A stretch of 64,000 nt of DNA from Paulinella micropora (lineage: Eukaryota; Cercozoa; Imbricatea; Euglyphida; Paulinellidae). Below, piece by piece: positions 35,432 through 45,600 of this stretch (position 1 is its first letter; each line of letters opens with the position of its first letter). The notes below the pieces were generated by a model, which saw nothing but the letters and a program-made list of their open reading frames with translations, did no database searches and had not been told where the DNA came from. Where the stretch lies: positions 62,001 to 126,000 of the forward strand of contig WBZZ01000755.1 of assembly GCA_019918135.1 (NCBI GenBank). Direction: 5' to 3'. The position numbers and the translations under genes are program-made.

Positions 35432-36637
35432 CTACTTGTGTTCTACTTGCGCTTCGGGCGATTCCTCGAGGTAATCGTCGTCGGTCATTGCGCCGTCGTA
35501 AAGGAGCCAGTGTTCTGCCTCGCTGAGCAATTCGGGGTGTAGCGGCAGGGCCGAGCTCAGCTTGGGGCAAAAAAGTTTGTACAGCCGCGCGCTGCCGTCA
35601 TAATTTCTGGTGGTTTGGGTAGGGTCCAGGCGCGCTTGCAAGTTATCAACCGAGCCGCGGATCGTCACAATTTTCTTGAGCCAAGCCAACGTAGTCTGTC
35701 CGGTAAAGAGTTTCGTGTGGCCCAGGATGTAGGCGCGGACGTCCGGGGCTAGCCAAGGATCCAAGCAGCGTTGTGCGTGCAGGACGGTGACATCGGCGGC
35801 GGGTCGGCCAGAGCGACTACGGCGGTTGCGAAGTTCTAGGCGCACTTGCAGGAGATGGTGATAAGGACGCGTGTCAACCACCAGCCAGGGTGTGCCAATC
35901 TTCTCCTTGCCCTGGGCGGACGGCGACAGCTTTGCCCGGAACATTTCGAGTTTGAGCGAGTACTCCACCGGCTCATGGCGCTCGAACTTGGTATCTAGCT
36001 CCTGGCCCAAACCGCTCAGAATATCCGGCGGTAGCAGGCTGGCTTCCTGAGTACGGAAATCTGCCCGGAACTTCGGCAGCGCGGGGTGCGGCGGCGCGAT
36101 TGATTGCACATAGCGCGTAGCGTATTCCACATCCTGGCAATTGTCGATGTTTTTCTTGTTGTCGTGCGGATCCAAGCCCGTGTGCAAAAAGAAATCAACC
36201 CGCGCGCCGTGAATCTTCACCTCGTCGCGCAGCCAGCGGAGGGTGTCGTCAGCGAGGAAGCTGATAACTTGCTGCTGGAGGTAGATTCGTAATTCTTCTG
36301 CCGGTATACCTTCGTACACCCGGCGGCGCGCGCGCAGCACCGTAACCGTCTGCTGACAGCTAGTCACGTGTAGCTCGACTTGCAGGTATTTTTCTTGGCG
36401 GCAGGAGGAGACGTGCAACTCGGCCACGCGGTCGGCGTCGTCGATGCCGTCGTTGAGTCTTTGGGTGAACACCTCGAGCGGGACGATTCTGTCCGGATCC
36501 CCGAACTTGTAGCCAGCAAACGCGACTTCCGGCAGGCTGGGCTTGGCCGCTTGACGACGGTCGAAGTCAGGTTCAGCCAGCTTGGCGCGCTTGGCTACGG
36601 GCGAGGAGGGTGAGATGTCGGCGTGCTTGGAGGGCAT
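35432..36637 (-). CDS. Hypothetical protein with two tandem copies of an unknown domain
   Basis: The protein is 401 residues from ATG 36637. Residues about 85-190 and 265-370 align with each other: VTVLRARRRVYEGIPAEEL against VTVLHAQRCLDPWLAPDV, LADDTLRWLRDEVKIHGA against FTGQTTLAWLKKIVTIRGS, and FFLHTGLDP against LQARLDP. Each copy ends near a Pro/Leu-rich HPALP or LPLHPEL motif. I do not recognise the domain. An AT-rich cassette (AGTGCCAAAACTAAAACTTTG...) lies in the correct orientation at about 36,670-36,740, some 40-90 bp before the start, the best case here for the cassette being a promoter. Confidence 0.7.
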   Translation of the reverse strand: MPSKHADISPSSPVAKRAKLAEPDFDRRQAAKPSLPEVAFAGYKFGDPDRIVPLEVFTQRLNDGIDDADRVAELHVSSCRQEKYLQVELHVTSCQQTVTVLRARRRVYEGIPAEELRIYLQQQVISFLADDTLRWLRDEVKIHGARVDFFLHTGLDPHDNKKNIDNCQDVEYATRYVQSIAPPHPALPKFRADFRTQEASLLPPDILSGLGQELDTKFERHEPVEYSLKLEMFRAKLSPSAQGKEKIGTPWLVVDTRPYHHLLQVRLELRNRRSRSGRPAADVTVLHAQRCLDPWLAPDVRAYILGHTKLFTGQTTLAWLKKIVTIRGSVDNLQARLDPTQTTRNYDGSARLYKLFCPKLSSALPLHPELLSEAEHWLLYDGAMTDDDYLEESPEAQVEHK

Positions 36638-36664
36638 GGTGTGCGCGAAGGTTGGTTTGGCTAT

Positions 36665-36745
36665 CGTGCTAGTACTAGAGAATAGACAAACAATAAAAAA
36701 TTCTTGACAAAGTTTTAGTTTTGGCACTGAGAACTAAGAGAGGGA
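36665..36745 (-). promoter_or_regulatory. AT-rich promoter-like cassette upstream of the tandem-domain gene
   Basis: On the minus strand the order is TTAGTTCTCAGTGCCAAAAC, AAAACTTTGTCAAGAATTTTT, TATTGTTTGTCTATTCTC, then 30 bp to the ATG. More than 20 copies of this cassette occur in the window, most with no gene behind them. Confidence 0.5.
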
Positions 36746-37078
36746 GAAAAAGGGGAGGGGGAAAGCCCAGGGGGGGGGGCGCCCCCCCCCCCCTTCCCCC
36801 TTGTCGAGACTCCGGCTAAACGAGTTTTGGCGGATTTTTTGGTACTTTCTTGATGGCGCAAAATATTGCGGCTTGACGGTCTGTGCATATGATATGGCCG
36901 AAAAAGGCAGCGGTCTCAGGTTTTTCCGGCAATACTGCCTTTTTTCTGCCATATCATTCCAGGCGCGTACATACGCAAATTTGGCGACAAGTTTGGGGCA
37001 GAAAAAAGAAGAAAGAGAAAAATCTTCCTGCTCGAAAAAAAGGGAAGGGAGAACGAAGGGAAGCACGACTGTGGGTGG
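36746..37078. repeat. G/C dyad and family-H palindrome
   Basis: GGGGGGGGCGCCCCCCCC lies at about 36,770-36,795. The palindrome with arms GATATGGCCGAAAAAGGCA / TGCCTTTTTTCTGCCATATC lies at 36,891-36,956, with the shared flanks GCGCAAAATATTGCGG and GGCGCGTACATACGC. An A-rich and GA-rich tract leads to the kelch fragment. Confidence 0.6.
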
Positions 37079-37483
37079 GTGGCGGTGGGTCCGCTGACGA
37101 TCGCTCGGTGGGGTTGCTCGTCTGCGGTGCTGAAGGGAAGGTTGTACGCCATCGGGGGGCAGGCTGCCGGAGGCCGCACTCTCAGGTCGGTCGAACGCTA
37201 CGACCCAGCCCTGAACGCCTGGCACGAGGTTGCGCCAATGCGCGAGGCGCGCGAGGACTCGTGCGCGGCGGTTTTCAACGGGGAGTTGTACGTGCTGGGA
37301 GGCACCGACACCAACCAGGAGCCCTTGGCCAGCGTAGAGCGCTATAATGAGCAACAGAACGCGTGGCACGCCGTAGCCAGCATGCCTGTCAGCATCACCC
37401 TGGCCGGGTGCGCCGTGGCCGAATGCGGTGAACAGATACGGTCGAAAAAGGCAGTACTCGAGGGGACTTCTGCAACGACTTGA
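37079..37483 (+). pseudogene. Kelch-repeat gene fragment
   Basis: The frame has no ATG at its start and encodes two kelch blades: LKGRLYAIGGQAAGG...LRSVERYDPALNAWHEVAPM and FNGELYVLGGTDTNQ...LASVERYNEQQNAWHAVASM (each given in pieces). The third blade is cut after GCAVAECG by a sequence matching the right end of the 185-bp element (ACGGTCGAAAAAGGCAGTAC). Kelch propellers need about five to seven blades, so this is a remnant. Confidence 0.75.
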
Positions 37484-37621
37484 ACACGGATGCTCTATTC
37501 GAGTAACCTACCTGGTGCGAACTCTACCGCTTTTAATCAAGTCGTTTCTGCCCTAGCGCGCGCTGAGAGTTTGTCGTTGATTAAAAAGTTTTACAGCCCA
37601 CTTTGAACGCACAGCCTAGAC

Positions 37622-37800
37622 ATGGAACAGCAGGCTAGCACCCGGTCGGAGCCGTCAGTGGTGACCAGCAACAAGTACTGCCACAACCAATCATGCCGCC
37701 GCGAAGACTGGCGCAACCGGCATGCTGAGCTCTGCCAGGTCTGCTCCGCGGCTTCCGGGAGATCAAGGAATTTGTGCTTCCAGTGTGCAGAGAAAATTAG
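37622..37800 (+). pseudogene. MYND-finger fragment joined to the 185-bp element
   Basis: From ATG 37622 the frame contains YCHNQSCRREDWRNRHAEL, the second half of a MYND zinc finger (compare YCGPQCQKEDWKRAH in the intact gene at 55,282). It then runs into the repeat at 37,810. The first zinc-binding half is missing. Confidence 0.6.
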
Positions 37801-37809
37801 CTGGTTTTT

Positions 37810-37993
37810 GCCTTTATCGACCATATCACGCTTTACAAACCTATGTGCAAAAAAAGGAATCCCGCCACCACAAAAATCGGGGTGGGGGTTTACGCCCCCT
37901 CCCACCCCTCACTTGGCCCGGGCGGCGCGGTCACATGCACTTGCCCCCTGACATTCCCTGCCCTTCTTTGAGTGTGATATGGTAGAAAAAGGC
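37810..37993. mobile_element. 185-bp MITE-like element, copy 2
   Basis: Same inverted ends and interior as the copy at 31,937. The right flank continues with CAGTACTCGAGGGGATTTTTGCAAA in both, so the shared segment extends beyond the inverted repeats and is probably part of a larger duplication. Confidence 0.6.
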
Positions 37994-38224
37994 AGTACTC
38001 GAGGGGATTTTTGCAAAACGACTTGAACGATACGTTTTTGTTTGTGGCGAAGCCATTGACCTTCGGGATGTTCAAAAGGAAGGGAAGGGGAAGGGAAGGG
38101 TGAGAGAGACCCCCGCCTTCAGAGAGGTGGGGCGGGGGGGGGTGCCTGCAACATTTTTTTGATTTTTGGCTTCTCTTTCTTCCCCCCTAGCTTTTGCTTT
38201 CTTTTCTTACACTAGTGCGTACAT

Positions 38225-38488
38225 ATGATTTGCACCCAGCGTGCGCGCCAAGCCAAGCCGTTGCAACTTTCCAAGCGAGCCTGTACGGAAGAGGCGTGGG
38301 CGCGGCGCGGCTTGGAAGCGTGGGAAGAGGTCTTTTTTTCACACGGCGCAGACTTGCTCTGCACGCAGGGCTGGTTAGCTCTGTGCCTGACCTCCCAGTA
38401 CTGGCGCCGGCACCTGCTCCGGCCGCCACAAGGGCTGCTCCAGCAATCCTTTTTGTTCTTAAAGTTTGAGGGAGATACTAATAGTTGA
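38225..38488 (+). pseudogene. Truncated copy of the large F-box-like gene
   Basis: The first 57 codons and the leader match the gene at 32,840 almost base for base (start ICTQRARQAKPLQLSKRAC). After CTGACCTCCCAGTACTGGCGCCGG it diverges into an unrelated 30-residue tail. The intergenic DNA to 38,695 is AT-balanced with nothing recognised. Confidence 0.8.
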
Positions 38489-38695
38489 TTCATTTTATCT
38501 TGAGCGACGTGCACTCCTGGACATCTAGATACTTGATATTATTGCATTCATGTTAAAACTCACTTTCAATGCGAAACATCTTATTGTTTTGGAGATAGAA
38601 ATAAACAAACTAACAGCCCGGAGCGTAATAGTTTTACCGGGCCGGATTGACCCTGCAACAAGTCCGAATCTAGATTTTAATAACATCCAAGAATG

Positions 38696-39283
38696 CTAGC
38701 CTACTATTTTTCTGCGTTTAGCACTAGGCTCAGCTTTTAGCGCCGAGGCCTGCTCACGAAGTGCTTCTCTCACGCGCATCAAAGCAAAGCCCAGCAAGTT
38801 GAGCCCCTTCCATTCCTTCATGTTGGTAGCACGCGGATCAGAAGACGACAGACCTATCCCCCAGATCCGGTCGTAGGGGGACGCTTCTGCCAGCACCTTG
38901 TTGCCTGTGCCCTCGAGGGCGTCGTGCAGCTTAGGGTTTTGGTGGAATTTATGCAGGTTCCCTTGGTACACAATCTCCTCACGATGCTCTTCCCAAAAGG
39001 CAGGGTCAAAGCCCCGCACATTCCGTCCCAGCTTCTTTTGTTTCTTGGGGTCCTGGGTAGCCAGAATTGCTCGACGGTACTTTGCATCTCCGAACAAGCG
39101 AGCCTTCTCGGCCATCATCCACTGCTCTGCACAGGTATACCTAAGACCATCCACAGTAAACGGAGACTTGTGCCACTGTGACCCCCAGTTAGACTTGCCC
39201 CAGAAAAAGACGAAGCCTTCTGCGGGAGAGCCCAAGGCTCGTTTCGTATCTACAAGATTTTGTTGGCTAGGGGACTTCTTCAT
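38696..39283 (-). CDS. NADAR-family (YbiA-like) N-glycosidase
   Basis: The complete 195-residue protein shows the NADAR layout: FFWGKSNWGSQWHKSPFTVDG, read as an FxG...S.W..SPF start, then YTCAEQWMMAEKARLFGD, ILATQDPKKQKKLGR, VRGFDPAFWEEHRE, GNLHKFHQNPKL, and a conserved end (DRIWGIGLS, NLLGFALMRVREAL). The signature Glu in the C-[AS]-E-Q-[WY]-M-M motif is present. NADAR enzymes cleave N-glycosidic bonds in riboflavin precursors or remove ADP-ribose-type DNA modifications, and they occur often in phages and large DNA viruses near NAD-linked functions. No NAD gene is nearby here. The C-terminal basic tail (KAEPSAKRRKIVG) could be a nuclear localisation signal. Confidence 0.92.
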   Translation of the reverse strand: MKKSPSQQNLVDTKRALGSPAEGFVFFWGKSNWGSQWHKSPFTVDGLRYTCAEQWMMAEKARLFGDAKYRRAILATQDPKKQKKLGRNVRGFDPAFWEEHREEIVYQGNLHKFHQNPKLHDALEGTGNKVLAEASPYDRIWGIGLSSSDPRATNMKEWKGLNLLGFALMRVREALREQASALKAEPSAKRRKIVG

Positions 39284-39597
39284 TGTTGGTTGCGAAGGAG
39301 ATTTTGGTAAAAAGGAAGCTACTTTTCTCTTTTTTATTACATTTAGTCATAAAAGAAACAGAGGTCGTTGGCGCCAGGGTTTTTGCTTCTTCAGGCTAGC
39401 AGGGGCGGGGTGGTCCCCCCCCCCCTTCGGCACTTTGTTTGTGGTAAAGTAAAGAGAAATAGAGAAGAAAAAACCAAGCAAGGCTAACCAGAAAGAAAAG
39501 AAGACTAGCTGACAACACCCCCAAGGCCAGTGACACTCGGGGGCTCGACGATTGCGAGGACGACAGCAAGACAAAGCAAGCGGTCGCCACTGTTGTC
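39284..39597. other. Intergenic spacer
   Basis: An A/T-rich stretch (TTTTTTATTACATTTAGTCATAAAAG) lies directly upstream of the NADAR start, in position for its promoter. A C-run follows. No gene is seen. Confidence 0.4.
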
Positions 39598-40365
39598 GTG
39601 AACAAGCCCGCTGTCGAGCTGTACCAGACCCTGTTGGCCACGGCGTCGAAGCTGTGCCAGCTGCAGGACGGACACTTTGGGGATGGAATGGCCGAGGAAT
39701 CAACTACTTTCCTCCTACAACAACTAACCCCGGCCGGCGGATTTAACCTTCGGCTGGTAGGCACGCGTACCAAGTGGCAAGAACTACCCCGCGCAGTTGC
39801 GGCGGCCCAGCAGCAGCTCACATCCGCCATTGACAAGCGCAAGCAAGACGTGCTAGCTCTGGAGGCCAAGAGCGCGTCGCTGTGTCTGCGCATGGAACAA
39901 AGCTCCGAGCAAGAGCAGAAGGAGCTCAGCGACGAACTCTACTGCATCCGCCAAATGATCGGGAGGCACAAGGCAGAGCTGCAGGAACTGCTGGGCCGGG
40001 AGACGCTGGAGGTGGAGGCCGGCGTAGAACGCGAACAATGTGTCGTCGAGCTCTCCGTTCTGCGCAATTCTTGGAGCTCCAGGGAAAAGACGCGAGGCTT
40101 GATCCGGCAGGCTTGTCTGTACGTGTTTGGCGGCTGTTGCGCGGGCGGCGCGGACCTTTACCAACGCCTTGGTCACACGTTCTGCTACGACGCCAAGCAA
40201 AACAGCTGGACACGACTCGGCGAGCTTCACAGGCCCCGCGCGCACCCCGCTGGCTTGGCCGTGGGCAAATACCTGTACGCCATGGGGGGAGTTGACGCCG
40301 GGAGCCGCCCGGTAGCAGCGACCAAGATACAACTCTTGCAGGGTCTGCACGTGCTGCAGTTGAGG
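39598..40365 (+). pseudogene. Coiled-coil plus kelch gene fragment without a start
   Basis: The open frame has no ATG at its beginning. It encodes a helical region (about AAAQQQLTSAIDKRKQDVLA, EQEQKELSDELYCIRQM) followed by one kelch blade (LYVFGGCCAGGADLYQ, TFCYDAKQNSWTRLGEL) and part of another (YLYAMGGVDAGSR). The frame loses coding character near 40,360. A Bric-a-brac/BACK-like part could have preceded it. It resembles the kelch remnant at 37,079, and both may derive from one lost family. Confidence 0.5.
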
Positions 40366-40367
40366 TC

Positions 40368-40795
40368 TTGGTTGTTAGCTACAAGCCAACTATACACGAG
40401 TTTACAAGCGCAGAGATCCCCCAGGTGCCCTTCTGTCAGTACGACGCAACCCGGACCCTCGCTGTTGTGCTCTGGAGCCTGCTGGAAACAGGCGCCGACG
40501 GCAACGCAGAGTGGCAAATACGCGCCGCCGAGTATACCCTGTGCCAGTACCTGCTGCCCACGCTAGCCGCGCAGGGTTACGCGGGGCTCGTGATCCGCGA
40601 CGGCGCAGCGCGACCTACAGCCTCTACTCAACTGGATCTGGCCGCTTTGTTGGACGGCCTGTATGCCAACGAGCGGGTCTTGCTCGAGGTGCCGCGCGAT
40701 CCCGGCGCGTACAAGATCAAGGAGCCCATGGAGCCACCCCAGTGGAAAGCTTATGCTGAGAAGGTGAAGGACCGCGTGCTGGAGGCGAGCACTGT
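40368..40795 (+). pseudogene. Fragment of an unrecognised gene
   Basis: In a frame shifted from the kelch fragment the sequence reads SYKPTIHEFTSAEIPQVPF, then ATRTLAVVLWSLLETGADG, AALLDGLYANERVLLEVPRD and YAEKVKDRVLEASTVR. This looks like real protein. It ends where the antisense secreted-protein sequence begins. It may be the continuation of the kelch gene after a frameshift, or a separate gene fragment. Confidence 0.4.
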
Positions 40796-40799
40796 CCGG

Positions 40800-41321
40800 C
40801 TGGCGGCAAAGGAGCTGCGGCTTATCCAGGTACAGGCCGTTGGTGCACTTGAGGTTGGGGCTGAGTTCGTCCGAGGTGCCCGCGGGCACCGTCGTGTTGT
40901 CCGTGCACGTGGGGCAGCTGCACGGGTCCAGTTTGCGGCAGGCGTACTGCACTTCGTACGTCAGGGGACAACTAAACAACTGGTTCTTGCATGTCACCTG
41001 CAGGCGCATGTCGGCCGTCACGCCCACGTCCGTGTCCGCCCCCAGGTTGAAGCACGTCACGTCGCTGTCGCTCAGGGCCGTGTAATAGTACTCCCGGCTG
41101 GAATTCGTCCAGGCCCTCACGTCGAAAGTAGACTCGTCCGTCGAAGCAATGCGCAAATCGCTCACGGCCATGGCGTGGCTCGGGTCCGAGCACGCGCTGG
41201 GAGCGGGGAGCCACGCGTTCGTGCTCACTGTCACCGTAGTGGTGCAGCCGTAGCAATCGCAGGCGCCCCTCGCAGAGCGGGCCAGCAGCAGCAGGACGCT
41301 CGTCGTCAGCAGCAACAGCAT
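40800..41321 (-). pseudogene. Secreted cysteine-rich protein, 3' end replaced
   Basis: From ATG 41321 the protein has a signal peptide (MLLLLTTSVLLLLARSARG) and then 13 or so cysteines in about 155 residues (ACDCYGC, CKNQLFSC, ACRKLDPCSCPTC, LKCTNGLYL). From about 40,800 leftwards the frame reads through the antisense of the fragment above until a stop at 40,563, so the natural C-terminus is lost. It is probably part of a surface or secreted protein family whose other relics (NMTWAGCSGSLRVPLQV) are scattered at 43-45 and 62.8 kb. Confidence 0.5.
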
Positions 41322-41519
41322 CGATTCTTTGCTTGTATTTGGCAAATCCTTAAGTGAAACGGGAGCCAAAGAACAAGCGCAGCAGCAAGTTTTCCTCCCT
41401 CGGGGAAAGAAGAATGATAGGGGAGAGGGGGGGGGGGCGTGCCCCACCCCCCCCCCTACAGCCACATCCTGCTACAAAAATAGAACGAGCTTTGCATCTT
41501 TACAAAAAATATGTCAACA

Positions 41520-41692
41520 TGGCAGTGCCGACTCACTGAGCGACCTGCACAGAGCGCCAGCAGTTAGATTTTGCTGCTGCAGCAGCGCGAGTCGGAACAG
41601 GAACTCCAGGCCAAGCGCCGCCGCGTGGTTTTGTACGAGATAGAACGCGAAATAAAACTCCTGGAGGCAAAGAACCGGCTTGCATATGCTCC
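41520..41692 (+). pseudogene. Fragment of the BRO-family coiled-coil gene
   Basis: The leader CACATCCTGCTACAAAAATAG and the first coding part closely match 48,200-48,515. An internal segment is missing, and a TGA appears where the paralogue has sense codons. The copy ends at CTTGCATATGCTC. Confidence 0.75.
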
Positions 41693-42600
41693 TCTCTCTT
41701 AGTTCTCAATGCCAAGTGTAAGGCTTTGTCGATCTTTAATTCAGCGTAAATTTATACATTCTTGGCGCGCCCCCTTCTCAGTGCCAAGATTTAAACCTTG
41801 TCAGGGAATTTTTTTTTATTAAATTTTTCTTGTAAATTTCTAGCGCGCCCCGGCCCTCTTTCTCTCTCTTTCCTCTCCCTCTCTCAGTTCTCAGTGCCAT
41901 GACAGATCGTGTTTCCTTCAAGTTCCCTGTCTTAGTTTTCAGTGCCAAAATTAAAAATTTGTCAAGGATTTTTTTTCCTTTTTTGTACTTTCTTAGCGCG
42001 CCCCCACTCCTCCTTTCCCGCTCTGCTCCCCGGGGGAAAGGGGGGGGGGGGTGTGATATGGTCAAATCTCGGGAGCGATAGAGCTGAAAAAAGGCATTTA
42101 TACGAAACAACCTGGAAGCACTGTCTTTTCCGGTCGTATCATAGTCGTGTAAAACTCAGCGCCAAATAGACGGGCCGCTCCGGTCTCTTTCTGCAGGGGT
42201 TTTAGTGGCAGTTTTCCCGCGGAAAAAACCGCGCGCCAATTTTTTTTTTGTTGCGCAAATGTCTTGCGCACTCCCTCCCCCTTCGGAGGGAGGAGGGAGC
42301 AGGAAGATAAGAGGGAGCGGGAAGATAAGGGGGGGAGGGGAGAGAAGGGGGAAGTGAAGAGAATGGGGGCGCCCCTCTCTCTCCCCCCCCCTCCCTCTCT
42401 CTTCCCCTTTAAACAAACGAACGGGGGGAGGGGGGAGGGGAGGGTTTTCCTCCCTCTCCCCTCCCTCGTCCCTCTTCCCTCCCTCTCCCCTCTTCCCTCC
42501 GTTCCCCCTCCCCTCTTTTCCGGCAAGAGGATTTTTCTCTTTCTCTCTTTTTTTTGCACAAAATTTGTCGCCAAATTTTGCGCATGTGTGCGCCTGGCAT
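41693..42600. repeat. Repeat mosaic with cassettes and a palindrome
   Basis: The TTTAATTCAGCG cassette (about 41,705-41,770) is followed by AT-rich cassettes at 41,775-41,850 and 41,930-42,000, an interrupted family-H palindrome at 42,054-42,141, then GA-rich and C-rich tracts. No supported gene. Confidence 0.55.
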
Positions 42601-42665
42601 GATATGGCCGAAAAGGGCAATATTGCCAGAAAAGCCTGGCAACGCTGCCTTTTTCAGCCATATCA
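42601..42665. repeat. 65-bp palindromic repeat (family H), inverted-flank copy
   Basis: Arms GATATGGCCGAAAAGGGCA and TGCCTTTTTCAGCCATATC. The flanks are the reverse complement of those at 27.4 and 36.9 kb (left TTTGCGCATGTGTGCGCC, right CACAGACCGCCAA). Confidence 0.65.
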
Positions 42666-45600
42666 CATGCACAGACCGCCAAACCTCCTTCGCTAAAAGC
42701 GCCATCAAGAAAGTACCAAAAAATCCGCCAGAACTTCAGCTGGAGTCTCGACAAGGGAGGGGGGGTGCGCCCCGGCATTGGGTGGAGGCACAGTTGAGGC
42801 GTTTCATCTATTTCTTTGGTAGCTTCTGCGCTCTCCCCCTCCCCCCTTGCTCCTCCCCTGTTCTTTGAGCCCCCCGGGCTCAGGGGGCTCAGGAGGGAGG
42901 GGAGAAAAAAAAGGGGGAGGAGGGGGGCGCCCCCCCCCCCCCTCTATCCCGCCTGTGGGCTCCCAAAACTTTCTAGCACATTAACCACCGCCCATCCATT
43001 CGCCGCAGGGTCGTGCTGGAGCACGGTGCTCTGCTCCTAGTTTTCAGTGCCCGAGTGTAAGACCGTCGAGTGGGCCGGATGCTGCGGCAGCCTGAGGGTG
43101 CCGTTGCAAGTGTCAAGTGTAATGCCTTGTCGAGTTTTAATTCAGCGTGGACTTTCCTTGCACTTTCTTGGCGCCCCACTCCCATGCTTCTTTTCTCTCC
43201 TCTCCTAGCTTTCCGCGTCAATTGTAAGACAGTCGAGCTGTAATTCAGCGTACTTTACATTTTATTGGCGCAACCCCCCCCCCCCTGCCCTTTCCCTCTC
43301 CCGCTCCATGTTCTCAGTGCCAATATTAAAGCTTTGTCAGGGATTTCTTGTTTTTTGCGTGATTCTTTTTTGTACGATCTTAGCGCGCCCCTGCTCCTCC
43401 CCCTTCCCACTACCACTCCCGACAATTCGTGCTTCCTTCTTCCCTGCCTGTTCCCTCTGCAGGATCTGCGGAAATATCTGCGGAAATATGAAAAGTCGAA
43501 AAGAAAATTTTGTTGGAACGCGTTTGCACGCGCAAACAAGGGACAGAGGGGGGGAGAGCACACCCCGCCCCTCCCTGTACACGTTCTCGGTACCAAGATT
43601 AGAATTTTGTCAGTAATTTTTTCTCGCGTGGTTTTTTCTTGTAGATTCTTAGCGCGCCCCTACCCTCCTCCTCTCCCGCTCCCGATTCTCAGACGGGGGA
43701 CTAAGACAATCCATGCTTCCTCCTTTCCGGCCTCTTCCCTCTCCTTCTCCTAGTTTTCAGTGTCAAGTGTAAGACGTTGTCGAGCTTTAATTCAGCGTAA
43801 ATTGCAAATTCTTGGCGCGCCTTCTTCCCTTTCCCGCTCTCTGCTCTCAGACGGGGGACTAGGCGGTTCGTGCTCTTCCCCTCCCCCCCTAAGCCCGGGG
43901 GGCTCAAAGAGCAGGGGGCGGAATTGCAACAAAGACTAAGCAGATTCCACTGAGTCCATGGCAGGGGCACCCCACCCCTGTATCCTCAAATCCTTTCTGC
44001 CACCTCCCCCTCCCCTTTTACCGACGGGGGGAGGGGGAAAGATAGATTAATCCTCCCCTGCCTCTTCCTCTCTTAGTTTTCAGTGCCAAAGATTAAAACT
44101 TTGTCAAGGATTTCTTTTTATTGTTTTTTTTTTACACTGGCGAAGCGCGCTCTCCTCTTTTCATATTTTTCTGGCCTTGCGCATGGTGGCAGAGTTATGG
44201 CACGGACAGGACGCCGTCGGGGTAAGTGAGGGCTCTTGTCCTCTTAGCACATTGACCACCGCCCATTCATTCGCCGCAGGGTCGTGCTGGAGCACGGTGC
44301 CCCGCTCCTAGTTTTCAGTGCCCAAGTATAAAACCGTCGTGGGCCGGATGATGCTGCGACAGCCTGAGGGTGCCGTTGCAAGTGTCAAGTGTAATGCCTT
44401 GTCGAGCTTTAATTCAGCGTAAATTCTCTTCATCTCCTAATTCTCAGTGTCAAGTGTAAGACTTTGTTGAGTTTTAATTCAGCGTGGACTTTTCTTGCAA
44501 TTTCTTGGCGCTCCTCCCCCTCGTATCCAAGCATTTTTTCGCCGCCTTCTCCTCTCCCTCTCCTCTCCCTCACTGCCAAGATTAAAGCTTTGTCAAGGAT
44601 TTTTTTATTCAAAAAGTCTCGGCAAGGGAGAAGGGGGGGGGCGCCTGGCATTGGGGGGGGGGGGGGGGCTTAGTTCAGGCGTTTCATTTTTTTGGTAGCT
44701 TCTGCGCTCTCTTCCTCCCCCTTACCCTTCCCCTGTTCTTTGAGCCCCCCGGGCTCAGGGGGCTCAGGGGGGAGGGGAGAAAAAAAAGAGGGAGGGGGGG
44801 GGCGCCCCCCCCCCTCTTCCCCCACCTGTAAGCTCCCAAAACTTCCTAGCACATTGACCACCGCCCATCCATTCGCCACAGGGTCGTGCTGGATCACGGT
44901 GCTCCGCTCTTGGTTTTCAGTGCCCAAGTGTAAAGACGTCGAGCTTTAATTCAGCGTATTTTTTTTCGCAATCTCTTGGCGCGCGAGCAGAGCGCAGACG
45001 GTGCCGGCCAGGGTTCTAATATAGGCTACCGCAGCAACATGACGTGGGCCGGATGCTCCGGCAGCCTGAGGGTGCCGTTGCAAGTGTCAAGTGTGATGCC
45101 TTGTCTCCATCTCCTAATTTTCAGTGTCAAGTGTAAGACTTTGTCGAGTTTTAATTAAAAAAGACTTTTTCTTGCACTTTCTTGGCGCCCCACTCCCATG
45201 CTTCTTCCCTCTCCTCTCCTAGCTTTCAGCGTCAAATGTAATATCGTCGAGCTTGAATTCAGCATGTTTTACATTTTCTTGGCGCGCCCCCCCCCTCCCC
45301 TGCCCTTTCCCTCTCGCGCTCCCTGTTCTCAGTTCCGATATTAAAGCTTTGTCAGGGATTTTTTTTTAATTATTTCTTTTTTGTACGATCTTAGCGCGCC
45401 CCTGCTCCTCCCACCCTTCCCACTGCCACTCCCGACAATTCGTGCTTCCTCCCTCCCTGCCACTTCCCTCTGCAAGATCTGCGGAAATAGGAACAATATG
45501 AAAAGTGGAAAAAAGAAAAAAATTTTGGAACGCGTTTGCACGCGCAAACAAGGGGCGAGGGGAGGGGGGAGGGGAAGCACAACCTGCTTTTTTCTTTTCC

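Noticed and set aside
36770..36796. GGGGGGGGCGCCCCCCCC dyads as rho-independent terminators
   Set aside because: No T-run follows, they recur far from genes, and G/C-run lengths may include sequencing error.
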